Shown piece after piece: positions 44,530 to 52,050 of a stretch of DNA of 64,000 nucleotides. How positions within the stretch are numbered: the stretch's first letter is position 1; every line of letters begins with the position of its first letter. The position numbers and the translations under genes were made by a program. The DNA is from JBAOHV01 sp964450685 (GTDB lineage: Bacteria; Actinomycetota; Acidimicrobiia; Acidimicrobiales; Microtrichaceae): positions 21,064 to 85,063 of the forward strand of contig CAYVDN010000008.1 of NCBI GenBank assembly GCA_964450685.1, read 5' to 3'. The notes under the pieces are model-generated. The model did not search any database. It was not told the origin of the DNA and saw only the letters and a program-made list of their open reading frames with translations.

Positions 44530-44665
44530 CAGTTCGAAGCGTCACTCCGCAGGAAGCATTCCGGCTCGCAGGAGGGTCTCGGGGAACCTCCTGCTCACGG
44601 TTGCGGGACAGCGCCGGCTTCGACCGGCTTTCCTTCCCACGGGGTGTCTGGTTGTGACCGCCCAT
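44530..44665 (-). promoter_or_regulatory. Cobalamin riboswitch 2
   Basis: On the minus strand the core GGAAAGCCGGTCGAAGCCGG then CGCTGTCCCGCAACCGTGAGC lies at about 44600-44640, an excellent match to the cobalamin aptamer. A GAGCCGGAATGCTTCC B12-box-like element follows at about 44551-44566. Edges approximate. It precedes the alpha-toroid gene by about 85 bp and would control the five-gene uptake operon. Confidence 0.92.
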
Positions 44666-44786
44666 GAAATCACAGGGGTGCAGGCGCGACAATTCGTCCG
44701 CATCCCGCGCAGGTCGATGGATCGCCGGCATCAGAGATGGGCACGGAGGGGATCCAGGACGTCTACCGGTGCGTATCGAGTACTGC

Positions 44787-45248
44787 TCAGCAGCAGCTGT
44801 TGACCGGGTCGACGCCGACCGCGACGGACTCTGCTGCCGGAGCACAGCAGGCGGATCCTGAGTCATCGACGGAGCTGGTCATCTGTTCGGCGTCGCCCGT
44901 CTTCACGTACCACTCCCACTTGGCGCCGTCCGGGTCGGTGACCCAGGTCTCGGTCTTGGTGGCGTAGCAACAGGTGGTGTCGTCGACACCCGTGGTGTGC
45001 AGGCCGGCGGCCGACAGGCGGGCCTCGGCGGCTGCCACCTCGCCGGCGACCAGGGTCTCGACACCGAGGTGGTTGAGCGTCCCACCCTCGGTGGCCTCGA
45101 TGAGCACGAGCTTGAGTGGTGGCTCGGCGATCTCGAAGTTGGCGTAGCCGTCCTTGCGCTTCGCGACAGGGGTGTCGAACAGCTTCTCGTAGAAGGAGAC
45201 TGCGGCGTCGACGTCAGTGACGTTGAGGGCGAGCTGGATACGGGACAT
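44787..45248 (-). CDS. arsI: ArsI/CadI-type VOC family protein
   Basis: 153 residues from ATG 45248, five bases after GGGAGG. Vicinal-oxygen-chelate fold: MSRIQLALNVTDVDAAVSFYEKLF, then LNHLGVE, TTCCYATKTETWVTDPDGAKWEWYV. The Cys pair TCCYA (about 96-97) is the trivalent-arsenic-binding site of ArsI C-As lyases (and CadI). A further Cys-rich tail (SACCAPA..NSCC) would add thiols. ArsI breaks the carbon-arsenic bond of trivalent organoarsenicals; a cadmium/arsenic-induced binding role is the alternative. Last gene of the arsenic operon. Confidence 0.85.
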   Translation of the reverse strand: MSRIQLALNVTDVDAAVSFYEKLFDTPVAKRKDGYANFEIAEPPLKLVLIEATEGGTLNHLGVETLVAGEVAAAEARLSAAGLHTTGVDDTTCCYATKTETWVTDPDGAKWEWYVKTGDAEQMTSSVDDSGSACCAPAAESVAVGVDPVNSCC

Positions 45249-45307
45249 GGTGACCTCCCAGGGACCTGTCGAATCGATACCCATCGATCCGTTTCTCACA
45301 CCATAAC

Positions 45308-45781
45308 TCACACATCGACATCTGTCGATATGGTTTTGAGCCGTCGTTCTGACTTGGTCGACCGGCAGCGCTCGCCCACGAGGTCATCGAGGAGGTCCAG
45401 AACGCGGCGCTCGATCTCGTCACGGATGGACCGCACGGCGTCCACGTCGAGGCCGGCGGGGTCGTCCAGCTGCCAGTCGAGGTAGCGGGTACCGGGATAG
45501 AACGGGCACGCGTCACCGCAGCCCATCGTTATGACCACATCGGACGCTCGGACCGCCGCGTCCTCGAGGCGCTTCGGGTGTGCACCGGTCATCCGCAGGT
45601 CGATGCCGACCTCGGTCATGGCGTCGAGAACAGCGGGATTGATGGCATCGGAGGGGGCGGTGCCGCCAGAGCGCACCACGACGCTGTCCCCGCCGTGGTG
45701 GGCGAGCAGCGCAGCAGCCATCTGGGACCGGCCGGCGTTGTGCACGCAGACGAACAGCACTTCGGGACGAGTAGCTGGCAT
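45308..45781 (-). CDS. arsC: Arsenate reductase, low-molecular-weight phosphatase fold
   Basis: 157 residues. The P-loop CVHNAGRS (CX5R, Cys about 12) is near the N-terminus, with a DP-type loop and GCGDACPFYPG (about 86-96) carrying further Cys residues, typical of thioredoxin- or mycothiol-coupled arsenate reductases. It reduces arsenate to arsenite. Located between the aquaporin and ArsI genes. Confidence 0.9.
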   Translation of the reverse strand: MPATRPEVLFVCVHNAGRSQMAAALLAHHGGDSVVVRSGGTAPSDAINPAVLDAMTEVGIDLRMTGAHPKRLEDAAVRASDVVITMGCGDACPFYPGTRYLDWQLDDPAGLDVDAVRSIRDEIERRVLDLLDDLVGERCRSTKSERRLKTISTDVDV

Positions 45782-45794
45782 CGGGCCTCCGGAC

Positions 45795-46532
45795 TCAGGT
45801 CGGGGCGTCGGGATGGAACAGCCGGATCAACGCAACCGCGATGGCGGCGCCCACTAGCTGCATGACGACGAACATCGGAGCGGACGCCGGCGCGATCCCT
45901 GCGAACGTGTCCGACAGCGTCCGGGCGAGGGTGACCGCGGGATTGGCGAAGCTGGTCGAACTGGTGAACCAGTAGGCCCCTCCGATCCAGGCGGCGACCG
46001 CGAAGGCGACGGCGTTCGACCGCCCGGTACGGACACAGCCGTGGATCACCAGGAGCAACCCGACGGTCGCCACGATCTCCGACAACCACAGCGCCGGCGA
46101 GGACCGCTGCGTCGTCGAGAACTCGACCGCGGGTAGCTCGAACATCAGGTTCGCGACGACCGCTCCGAGGCAGCCGCCGACGACCTGGGCGATGGCGTAG
46201 AGGGCCGAGTCGCGGGTGGTCGTCGTTCCCAGGATTCGGTCGACCAGGGTCACGACCGGGTTGAAGTGGGCGCCGGAAACGGCGCCGAACATGAGGATCA
46301 ATCCGACCAGCGCGCCCGAGGTAGCGATCGCGTTCTCGAGAAGCTGCAGCCCCACATCGCCCGACGACAGCTGCGACGCAGCGATGCCCGAGCCGATGAC
46401 CGCAACGACCAGGAACCCGCTGCCGAGACCCTCGGCAGCGAGCCTTCGACCCAGGCCGAGACGCAGGGCACCCGTTCCGGTCTCGGGCGCTGTGCGGAGA
46501 TCGTCGTCTGCGGCGTTCACCGAGCCACTCAT
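45795..46532 (-). CDS. MIP-family aquaporin/aquaglyceroporin (arsenite channel candidate)
   Basis: 245 residues, six helices. The two NPA-like boxes are AHFNPVVT (about 88; NPV variant) and SFANPAVT (about 192). The start overlaps the ArsR-fusion stop (ATGA), so it is in the same operon. MIP channels in ars operons (AqpS-like) conduct arsenite, and coupled to an arsenate reductase they give a downhill efflux route. No ArsB or Acr3 pump occurs in the cluster. Confidence 0.87.
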   Translation of the reverse strand: MSGSVNAADDDLRTAPETGTGALRLGLGRRLAAEGLGSGFLVVAVIGSGIAASQLSSGDVGLQLLENAIATSGALVGLILMFGAVSGAHFNPVVTLVDRILGTTTTRDSALYAIAQVVGGCLGAVVANLMFELPAVEFSTTQRSSPALWLSEIVATVGLLLVIHGCVRTGRSNAVAFAVAAWIGGAYWFTSSTSFANPAVTLARTLSDTFAGIAPASAPMFVVMQLVGAAIAVALIRLFHPDAPT

Positions 46533-47203
46533 TCTGCGCTCCGCTCGATCGCCACCACCGACGCGATCCGGTCGCTCAGCTCAGCAATGACGGTGTCGAA
46601 CGCTGCTGCATCACCGGCGGCGACCGGATCGGGCATGGACCAGTGGAGCCAGTCGGGATGATCCTTCAGCTCCTCGTGGGCCCGGTCGCAGACCGTCACC
46701 ACCAGCGGAGGGAGGTCGGCATCCTCCAGCGCTCTCGGGACAGCGTCATCGAGGTCTAATCCAGCACGCCTTGCCGCTGCGATCGCACCGGGATGGACGC
46801 GTTCAGCCGGGTGCGTCCCGGCCGAGGACGCGTCGGCGCCAGCCACCGAGCGCCACACCGCGGCTGCGAGCTGGCTGCGCGCGGAGTTGTGGGTACACAC
46901 GAAGAGAGCGTCGCTGACTTCCAACGCGGGTGCAGGCAGCAGCCCGTCCAGCGCCACCCTCAGCAGATGCACGTAGCGCCGGCGGCCGTCGCCGCTGGAT
47001 CGGGATCGAACAATCAGGCCGGCCTCCTCCAACACGTCGAGGTGGTGTGCAAGCAGGTTCGACTCCAGGTCGAACAGCCTGCGCAGCTCAATCGGTGCCC
47101 TGTCCGCCACCGAGAGCTCGTCGACGATCGCCAGGCGGACAGGATCGCTCAACGCTGCCAGCCGTCTCACACGCTCCCCGATGTCGGTCACATCCACAAG
47201 CAT
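46529..47203 (-). CDS. ArsR-type repressor fused to an arsenate-reductase-like domain
   Basis: About 224 residues from ATG 47203 (GTG two codons upstream also possible). N-terminal ArsR winged helix (about 5-85: LAALSDPVRLAIVDEL, NLLAHHLDVLEEAGLI) is followed by an LMW-phosphatase/arsenate-reductase domain with CTHNSARS (CX5R, about 107-114). Such fusions are known in actinobacteria. First gene of the minus-strand arsenic operon and divergent from a second ArsR. Confidence 0.88.
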   Translation of the reverse strand: MLVDVTDIGERVRRLAALSDPVRLAIVDELSVADRAPIELRRLFDLESNLLAHHLDVLEEAGLIVRSRSSGDGRRRYVHLLRVALDGLLPAPALEVSDALFVCTHNSARSQLAAAVWRSVAGADASSAGTHPAERVHPGAIAAARRAGLDLDDAVPRALEDADLPPLVVTVCDRAHEELKDHPDWLHWSMPDPVAAGDAAAFDTVIAELSDRIASVVAIERSAE

Positions 47204-47339
47204 GACCACTCAGCGCAAAATGAGTCAATCAGGGTTGAGCTTTAATGGAACGAAGCGTTGCGCAATCGGGCGACCGGCAACGCCGCCACCCTCCCCCCGA
47301 CGGCCACGCCCAGCATCCTGGGTCGCTAGGCTTGCATCG
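47204..47339. promoter_or_regulatory. Divergent ars promoter region
   Basis: 136 bp between two divergent ArsR-type genes. An imperfect inverted repeat TCAA..TTGA at 47225-47238 is a candidate operator. No clear -35/-10 pair can be named. Confidence 0.4.
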
Positions 47340-47681
47340 ATGACTGTCGATGCCGGAGCCCAGAGCGCCACCACGTTCAGTGCCTGCTGCGCCCCCGTCA
47401 CCAGCGGTGTGCTGAGCGACGGCGACGCTGTGCAGATCGCCGGCATCCTCCACGCCTTGGCCGACCCCGTCCGGCTCAAGATGTACTCGATGATCGCAGC
47501 CAACGGCTCGGTCTGCTCATGTGACTTCCAGGAGCCGCTGGGCAAGTCCCAGCCGACCATCTCGCACCACACGCGCATCCTCGCCACCGCCGGGCTCATC
47601 GAGGGCGAGAAGCAGGGGCGCTGGACCGTCTGGACCGTCGTGCCAGGCCAGCTCGAAGCACTCCGCAGCGCCCTGCAGTAG
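47340..47681 (+). CDS. arsR: ArsR-family metalloregulator
   Basis: 113 residues from ATG 47340. Winged-helix domain IAGILHALADPVRLKMYSMI, GKSQPTISHHTRILATAGLI. A CxC metal-binding pair (VCSCDF, about 60-63) on the recognition-helix side and an N-terminal ACCAP pair point to thiol coordination of As(III). It would release the divergent promoter when arsenite binds. Confidence 0.88.
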   Translation: MTVDAGAQSATTFSACCAPVTSGVLSDGDAVQIAGILHALADPVRLKMYSMIAANGSVCSCDFQEPLGKSQPTISHHTRILATAGLIEGEKQGRWTVWTVVPGQLEALRSALQ

Positions 47682-47716
47682 GGGCCCGACCAACGGTCAC
47701 CGTCAGACTCCCCTGC

Positions 47717-48685
47717 TCATCGCAGCTGCTGGCCCGGGTCATCGGAGAACCGTGATCGCCCCGCTGCGCTGAGCGCTTCCCATGCGTCCCACAGCAGTAC
47801 TGCACCGACGATCGCCGTGATGAGGATCGGGGTCGGCTGCAAGACCCTGCCGAGATCCAGCTCGTCGGACAGGCCCGATAGGAACGCAGGGTTGACGAGC
47901 ACTTCAGCGAAGGATGCCCACGCGACGATCGCCAGCAGGACCAGGTCGATCGCTGTGGTGGCCAGGGCGAGCGGCCATGACCAGGCTCCACGGATGTGAG
48001 CGGCCACTGCAACGACCGCGCCGGCGACGAGGAGCGCAATGACGGCCCAGATGGGGCCGGACCACAGATCGGGGTCGAGCAGCGGAACAGGTTCTCCGTT
48101 GGATTCGTGCACTGGCGACCACGTCCTCTGGATGAACAACAGGGAGATCAGGATCAGCGTGGTGACCACCTCGCCCGCCGTATCCGCAACCGTCACCCGA
48201 GGTCGGGCCGGCACCGCGGGCAGATCATCGGGATCCCATTGCGCGATCGTCTCCGGTGACTCGTCGGTTCCGAGCCGGTCGATCATCACGAAGACGAGCG
48301 TCACCCAGAAGCACACCTGGAAGACCGCCGTCGTAGCGCCCTCCAGGACGCCCAGCATGACCGAGCCGACCGTCGATTCATCGGCGGTCGCTGCGCCCAC
48401 CGCGGCCAGAGCCGCTAGCAAGGGAACGGCGACGACCAGCCACAGTCGGAGATGGCGAACGTAGTCCGGGTAGTGCAGCTCGCTTATCAGCACCCTGCCC
48501 TTGTTGCGATAGCTCGCCGCCAGCATCGCCGGTTCACCGAGCTCGACCAGCGCCTCTCGCTCCCCGACCCCCTCTGCCATGTCGGCGATCGTCGATCGAA
48601 GCTCGGCTTCGATGTCGGGGCGCTGCCCCGAAGGCAACCTCTGCGTGACGGCCCAGACGTAGCGGTCGGTCAGGGTGTTGCTCAT
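47717..48685 (-). CDS. Membrane protein partner of a PadR regulator (HAAS/DUF1700-like N-terminus)
   Basis: About 322 residues; ATG 48685 overlaps the PadR stop (ATGA). The N-terminus SNTLTDRYVWAVTQRLPSGQRPDIEAELRSTIADM matches the short regulatory segment found in membrane proteins that follow PadR genes (HAAS type). Six hydrophobic helices follow. These pairs sense envelope stress in other bacteria; the function here is inferred from the pairing. Confidence 0.75.
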   Translation of the reverse strand: MSNTLTDRYVWAVTQRLPSGQRPDIEAELRSTIADMAEGVGEREALVELGEPAMLAASYRNKGRVLISELHYPDYVRHLRLWLVVAVPLLAALAAVGAATADESTVGSVMLGVLEGATTAVFQVCFWVTLVFVMIDRLGTDESPETIAQWDPDDLPAVPARPRVTVADTAGEVVTTLILISLLFIQRTWSPVHESNGEPVPLLDPDLWSGPIWAVIALLVAGAVVAVAAHIRGAWSWPLALATTAIDLVLLAIVAWASFAEVLVNPAFLSGLSDELDLGRVLQPTPILITAIVGAVLLWDAWEALSAAGRSRFSDDPGQQLR

Positions 48686-49035
48686 CGGCCCTCCTTGGCG
48701 ATGTCGTCGATGGCGGCGACCAGTTCGGACCAGGCGAGCCGCAGCCCCTGCAACACCTCGAGCCCCTGCTGTGTGCATCGGTAGAACTTGCGCGGGCGGG
48801 AGTCGTCGGTGTTCCACTCGCACTCGAGCAGACCCTGGCTTTCCAGTCGGCGCAGAAGCGGGTAGAGGGTGTTGGCATCGACACGCAAGCCGCGCCCCTG
48901 CAGCGTCTCCATCAGCGCATACCCGTAGGTCGGGGTTCCCAACAGCTCGAGACAGGCCAGAACGACCGTGCCTCGGCGCAGCTCCTGGAGGTGAATCGAG
49001 AGAGCGTCGTCGCGATCCGAAGTCACAGCTAACAC
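48682..49035 (-). CDS. PadR-family transcriptional regulator
   Basis: About 117 residues from GTG 49035 (GTG 49026 also in frame). PadR winged helix: ELRRGTVVLACLELLGTPTYGYALMETL, then VDANTLYPLLRRLESQGLLECEW and RKFYRCTQQGLEVLQGL. A helical dimerisation tail follows. Coupled by overlap to the membrane-protein gene. Confidence 0.9.
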   Translation of the reverse strand: MLAVTSDRDDALSIHLQELRRGTVVLACLELLGTPTYGYALMETLQGRGLRVDANTLYPLLRRLESQGLLECEWNTDDSRPRKFYRCTQQGLEVLQGLRLAWSELVAAIDDIAKEGR

Positions 49036-49040
49036 ATTAC

Positions 49041-49053
49041 TGTGTAAGACACA
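49041..49053. promoter_or_regulatory. Candidate PadR operator
   Basis: TGTGTAAGACACA is an inverted repeat (TGTGT..ACACA) 5 bp before the PadR GTG. PadR proteins usually bind such TGT..ACA dyads near their own promoter, suggesting autorepression. Confidence 0.4.
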
Positions 49054-49060
49054 CTATTGT

Positions 49061-50038
49061 CTAGCTCGTAGGCACCACGAGGATCTTCGCTCGCGCATGA
49101 CGTGACCCGATCTCTGCGAGCGCGGCGGCGACACCGTCGAGGCCGACGACCCGGTCAACCTCAGGCACGAGGCGACTCGACTCCAGAAGCTCGCCCAGAA
49201 ACGTGAGGTCGTCCAAGTCGGTCGCTTCGGTGAACTGGTGGAACGACGCGCTGGATCCGACAAAGGCCAGACGTGCCCGCATCAGGTACGGAAGCGGATC
49301 CACCCAGCGGTTCGCCTTGGGTCCGCTGACAGCCACGTAACGTCCCCCGTCGACCATCACGCTGCGCACCTCGGCGGGGCGCCGGTTGCCGACGATGTCG
49401 AGCATCACGTCGAAGCGGGCACCACCGGCAACGAAGTCCTCGCGGGTGTAGTCGATCACATCATCCGCACCGAGCCGCCGGACCATCTCGACGTTCCGGG
49501 TACTGCAAACAGCGGTGACGTGCGCTCCGAGTGCCGTCGCGATCTGGACCGCCATCGTGCCGACGCCTCCGGCTGCACCGTTCACGAGCACCCGCTCCCC
49601 CGGCTGGACCCTCCCGTGGGTACGAAGCGCCTGCAGAGCGGTCAGCCCCGCGACCGGTGTCGCGCCAGCCGCCTCGAACGAGACACCCTCGGGGATCGCC
49701 ACCACGTTCGACTCGGCCACCGCGATGTACTGGGCACAGCCGCCGCCCGGAGCCTCACCGAACACCCGGTCACCGATGGCGAAGCGAGTCACGTCGGCGC
49801 CCACCTCCACCACCACGCCGGCCACGTCGGCACCCCGCACGATGCGCTTCGGCCGGCGGAGCCCGAACATCAGGCGCATCAGGTACGGCGTACCGGTGAG
49901 GAAGTGCCAGTCGAGGGCGTTGAGCGAGGTGGCGCGGACCTCGACGAGGACCTCGCCAGGCCCGGGCACCGGGACCTCGAGCTCCTCGGTTGCGAGCACC
50001 TCGGGGCCTCCGTAGGCACGCGCGGTGACGGCGGTCAT
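49061..50038 (-). CDS. MDR-family NAD(P)-dependent zinc-independent oxidoreductase (quinone-reductase-like)
   Basis: 325 residues from ATG 50038. The GroES-like domain (about 1-120) has SLNALDWHFLTG and GDRVFGEAPGGGCAQYI. The Rossmann domain has the NADPH motif NGAAGGVGTMAVQIATALGAHVTAV (about 145-170), and GADDVIDYTREDF (about 182). Structural zinc Cys clusters are absent, as in quinone oxidoreductases. Divergent from a TetR regulator with an operator between, so it is a probable target. Confidence 0.85.
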   Translation of the reverse strand: MTAVTARAYGGPEVLATEELEVPVPGPGEVLVEVRATSLNALDWHFLTGTPYLMRLMFGLRRPKRIVRGADVAGVVVEVGADVTRFAIGDRVFGEAPGGGCAQYIAVAESNVVAIPEGVSFEAAGATPVAGLTALQALRTHGRVQPGERVLVNGAAGGVGTMAVQIATALGAHVTAVCSTRNVEMVRRLGADDVIDYTREDFVAGGARFDVMLDIVGNRRPAEVRSVMVDGGRYVAVSGPKANRWVDPLPYLMRARLAFVGSSASFHQFTEATDLDDLTFLGELLESSRLVPEVDRVVGLDGVAAALAEIGSRHARAKILVVPTS

Positions 50039-50114
50039 CGTTTCAGCGGGGCGCTGTGGTGTCCGGGACTTGTTGGGGCTGGGTGACGACAATTTCGACT
50101 CCGGAAATCTCTCG

Positions 50115-50150
50115 ACGTACAGCGTACGTTTTATGACATACGGTGTACGT
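50115..50150. promoter_or_regulatory. Inverted repeat operator between oxidoreductase and TetR genes
   Basis: ACGTACAGCGTACGT (50115-50129) and ACATACGGTGTACGT (50136-50150) form an inverted repeat of the half-site ACGTACASCGTAYGT. It overlaps the TetR gene's start region, suited to autorepression and to control of the divergent gene. Confidence 0.6.
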
Positions 50151-50158
50151 TGTCCAGG

Positions 50159-50806
50159 GTGAATGCCGCGGCGAAGGAACGTGTGCCCCTCGACCGGAAG
50201 GCGATCGCAGCGCAGGCGGTCGCCTTCGCCGACGAGCGCGGGTTGGACGTGCTCTCGATGCGCAAGCTCGCCGCCGAGCTCGGCTACGAGGTGATGTCGC
50301 TCTACAACCACCTCGCCAACAAGGACGAGCTGCTCACGCTGATGGCCGACGCGGTGGCCGCCGAGATCCCCGCACCGGACCAGGGTGAGACACCCCTCGT
50401 CGCTGTCCGCGCCTTCGCGATCCAGACGCGCGCTGCGCTCGTTCGACACCCGTGGGCGGCAACGCTGTGGCTCCGACAGCTACCCGGCCCGGCGCGGGTG
50501 CAACACATGGAGGACCACCTGTCGATGCTCGCCGCGACAGACATGTCACCCGAGGTCGCACACCTCGCCTTCCACGCCGTCAACAACCACGTGCTCGGAT
50601 ACACCCTCCAGGAGCAGGCGATGACCTACGCCGCGCCGACCGAGGGCGCGGCCGAGGCACGAGCCCGCTCCTTCCTGGACGGCATCGACGCCGACGACCA
50701 CCCCCACACGGTCAACCACGTCCGACAACACCTCGACGGCGACACCGCCAGCAGCTTCGAGATCGTGCTCGACCTCATCATCGACGGCCTGTCACGCCTG
50801 GCCTGA
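50159..50806 (+). CDS. TetR-family regulator with TetR_C-type ligand domain
   Basis: About 215 residues; GTG 50159 or TTG 50150. DNA-binding domain RKAIAAQAVAFADERGLDVLSMRKLAAELGYEVMSLYNHLANKDELL (residues about 15-60), with the Tyr-x-His motif of the recognition helix. The C-terminal domain with NHVLGYTLQEQAM resembles TetR_C proteins that respond to small hydrophobic compounds. Likely controls the divergent oxidoreductase. Confidence 0.85.
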   Translation: MNAAAKERVPLDRKAIAAQAVAFADERGLDVLSMRKLAAELGYEVMSLYNHLANKDELLTLMADAVAAEIPAPDQGETPLVAVRAFAIQTRAALVRHPWAATLWLRQLPGPARVQHMEDHLSMLAATDMSPEVAHLAFHAVNNHVLGYTLQEQAMTYAAPTEGAAEARARSFLDGIDADDHPHTVNHVRQHLDGDTASSFEIVLDLIIDGLSRLA

Positions 50807-50853
50807 GCGGGTACGCCGCCCAAATGACTTCAACGGCACCCGACTGCCCCGAT

Positions 50854-50900
50854 CTTTCGGTGCGATTGCTGTCACTCTCCAACAGGAATCGCACCGAAAG
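50854..50900. repeat. Perfect 14-bp inverted repeat with 19-base spacer
   Basis: CTTTCGGTGCGATT (50854-50867) and AATCGCACCGAAAG (50887-50900) pair exactly. It lies 48 bp after the TetR gene and before the toxin-antitoxin operon. Possible terminator without T-run, or a protein or recombination site. Confidence 0.6.
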
Positions 50901-50951
50901 CCGGAATCAGTTTCTGCGGGGGCCTGCAGGGGCGGCTACTCCGACGCTGGA

Positions 50952-50970
50952 CGTAGCACGTCGTGCTACG
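50952..50970. promoter_or_regulatory. Perfect 19-bp palindrome, probable toxin-antitoxin operator
   Basis: CGTAGCACG-T-CGTGCTACG, 9 bp before the antitoxin ATG, spanning the likely promoter region. Fits autorepression by a Phd-type antitoxin. Confidence 0.7.
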
Positions 50971-50978
50971 GTAGTCGC

Positions 50979-51233
50979 ATGGCCCGAGAACTCACTCAAC
51001 GGGAGCTGCGGAACGAGAGCGGCGAGATCATGCGGCGGCTCGACAAGGGAGAGAACTTCGTGGTGACCCGCAACGGCGTGCCGGTCGCGGAGCTGACCCC
51101 GCTGCGACGCCGTCGCTTCGTCGCCGCAGAGGCTGCGGTGGCGCTGTTCCGCAACGCGCCGAGCGTGGACTACGAACGATTCCGAGCCGACCTCGACCGG
51201 GTCGCCGTCCAAGACCCCGACCCGCGTGGCTGA
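50979..51233 (+). CDS. Phd/YefM-family antitoxin
   Basis: 84 residues. N-terminal Phd DNA-binding fold ARELTQRELRNESGEIMRRLDKGENFVVTRNGVPVAELTPL (about 2-42), the usual prevent-host-death pattern, followed by an acidic toxin-binding C-terminal part. It neutralises the PIN toxin downstream, overlaps it by 8 bp and represses the operon through the palindrome upstream. Confidence 0.9.
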   Translation: MARELTQRELRNESGEIMRRLDKGENFVVTRNGVPVAELTPLRRRRFVAAEAAVALFRNAPSVDYERFRADLDRVAVQDPDPRG

Positions 51234-51639
51234 ACCCGAACGCCCGCCGCAGGGATTGCTCGACACCTCGGTCGTGATCGACCTCGGACGGCTCGACCCT
51301 TCCAAGCTGCCGATCGAGGTCGCAGTGAGCGCTCTCACGATGGCGGAGCTCGCCGCTGGGCCTCATGCTGCCAGCGACGCCGACGAGCGGGGACGTCGAC
51401 AGGACCGCCTGCAGCGAGCCGAAGCCGCATTCGACCCCCTCCCATTCGACGGCGAAGCTGCCCGCGCCTACGGGCGCATCTACGCCGCCGTCACCGCTTC
51501 CGGCCGCAAGGCCCGCGGTGCCCGAGCCGTGGACCTGCTCATCGCGGCGACCGCCTGTGCTGCGGGCCTGCCGCTCTACACCCGCAACGGCGCGGACTTC
51601 GAAGGCCTCGATGATCTGATCGACCTCGTGGTGCTGTGA
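51226..51639 (+). CDS. vapC: PIN-domain toxin, VapC family
   Basis: 137 residues from GTG 51226. PIN residues are all present: Asp in LLDTSVVIDL (about 13), Glu in TMAELAAGP (about 42), Asp in RAVDLLIAATA (about 105) and Asp in NGADFE (about 124). It is expected to be a Mg-dependent RNase cutting tRNA or rRNA. In an operon with the Phd-type antitoxin. Confidence 0.9.
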   Translation: MAEPERPPQGLLDTSVVIDLGRLDPSKLPIEVAVSALTMAELAAGPHAASDADERGRRQDRLQRAEAAFDPLPFDGEAARAYGRIYAAVTASGRKARGARAVDLLIAATACAAGLPLYTRNGADFEGLDDLIDLVVL

Positions 51640-51708
51640 CCCGGTCCCGGCGTGTTCGAAGCAGGGTCATCCACAAGGGGGTGGATGGCGCGATCCGTGC
51701 AATCTCAC

Positions 51709-51764
51709 CGTGCCCGGGGCGGGACTCGAACCCGCACGCTACGAAGAGCCGAGGGGTTTAAGCC
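51709..51764 (-). repeat. 3' fragment of a tRNA-Leu(UAA) gene (copy 1, attachment-site-like)
   Basis: Reads on the minus strand as anticodon arm with loop CTTAAAC, variable arm, T-arm CGGGTTCGAGTCCCG and acceptor CCCGGGCA. The 5' half (acceptor 5' strand, D-arm) is missing: upstream sequence does not fit GCCCGGG..GGCGGAATTGG. A second copy with one mismatch in 56 positions occurs at 62655. Such 3'-half copies are typical products of tRNA-targeted integration. Confidence 0.8.
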
Positions 51765-52050
51765 CTCGGCCGACCGTCACAGCTGGTGTTGCGGAGGCCG
51801 AGCCGGTGCTGGACTGCAGGCCGTTCCTGGCCTCTGGATCGGCGTTCGTGACGACCCGTGCGGTGCAGTGCGACAGATTCCGGGTAGTTCGCGACTACTT
51901 TCGCGACTACCTGCACCCACCCCACCGTCGTGGTTGGAGTAGCGAGTCGGTTCGACGATCGTCCTCCTCCCCGGGGCAGTGACCGGGGTCAGAACGGTTC
52001 ACCCGGGCGAACCTCCGTGGTGTCATCCGCGATCGGTAGCCTGAGCACCG
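51765..52050. other. Intergenic, no convincing gene
   Basis: About 285 bp after the tRNA fragment. A short frame over the fragment encodes the well-known spurious PGAGLEPAR peptide and is not real. A 9-bp direct repeat (CGCGACTAC) occurs twice near 51888-51911. Confidence 0.6.

Noticed and set aside
51700..51800. Complete tRNA-Leu gene
   Set aside because: Only anticodon arm to acceptor 3' strand are present; no D-arm or 5' acceptor strand can be found next to it.
51710..51982. Reading frame with PGAGLEPARYEEPRGL
   Set aside because: This is the familiar false protein translated across the antisense side of a tRNA 3' half. A second partial version occurs at 62652.
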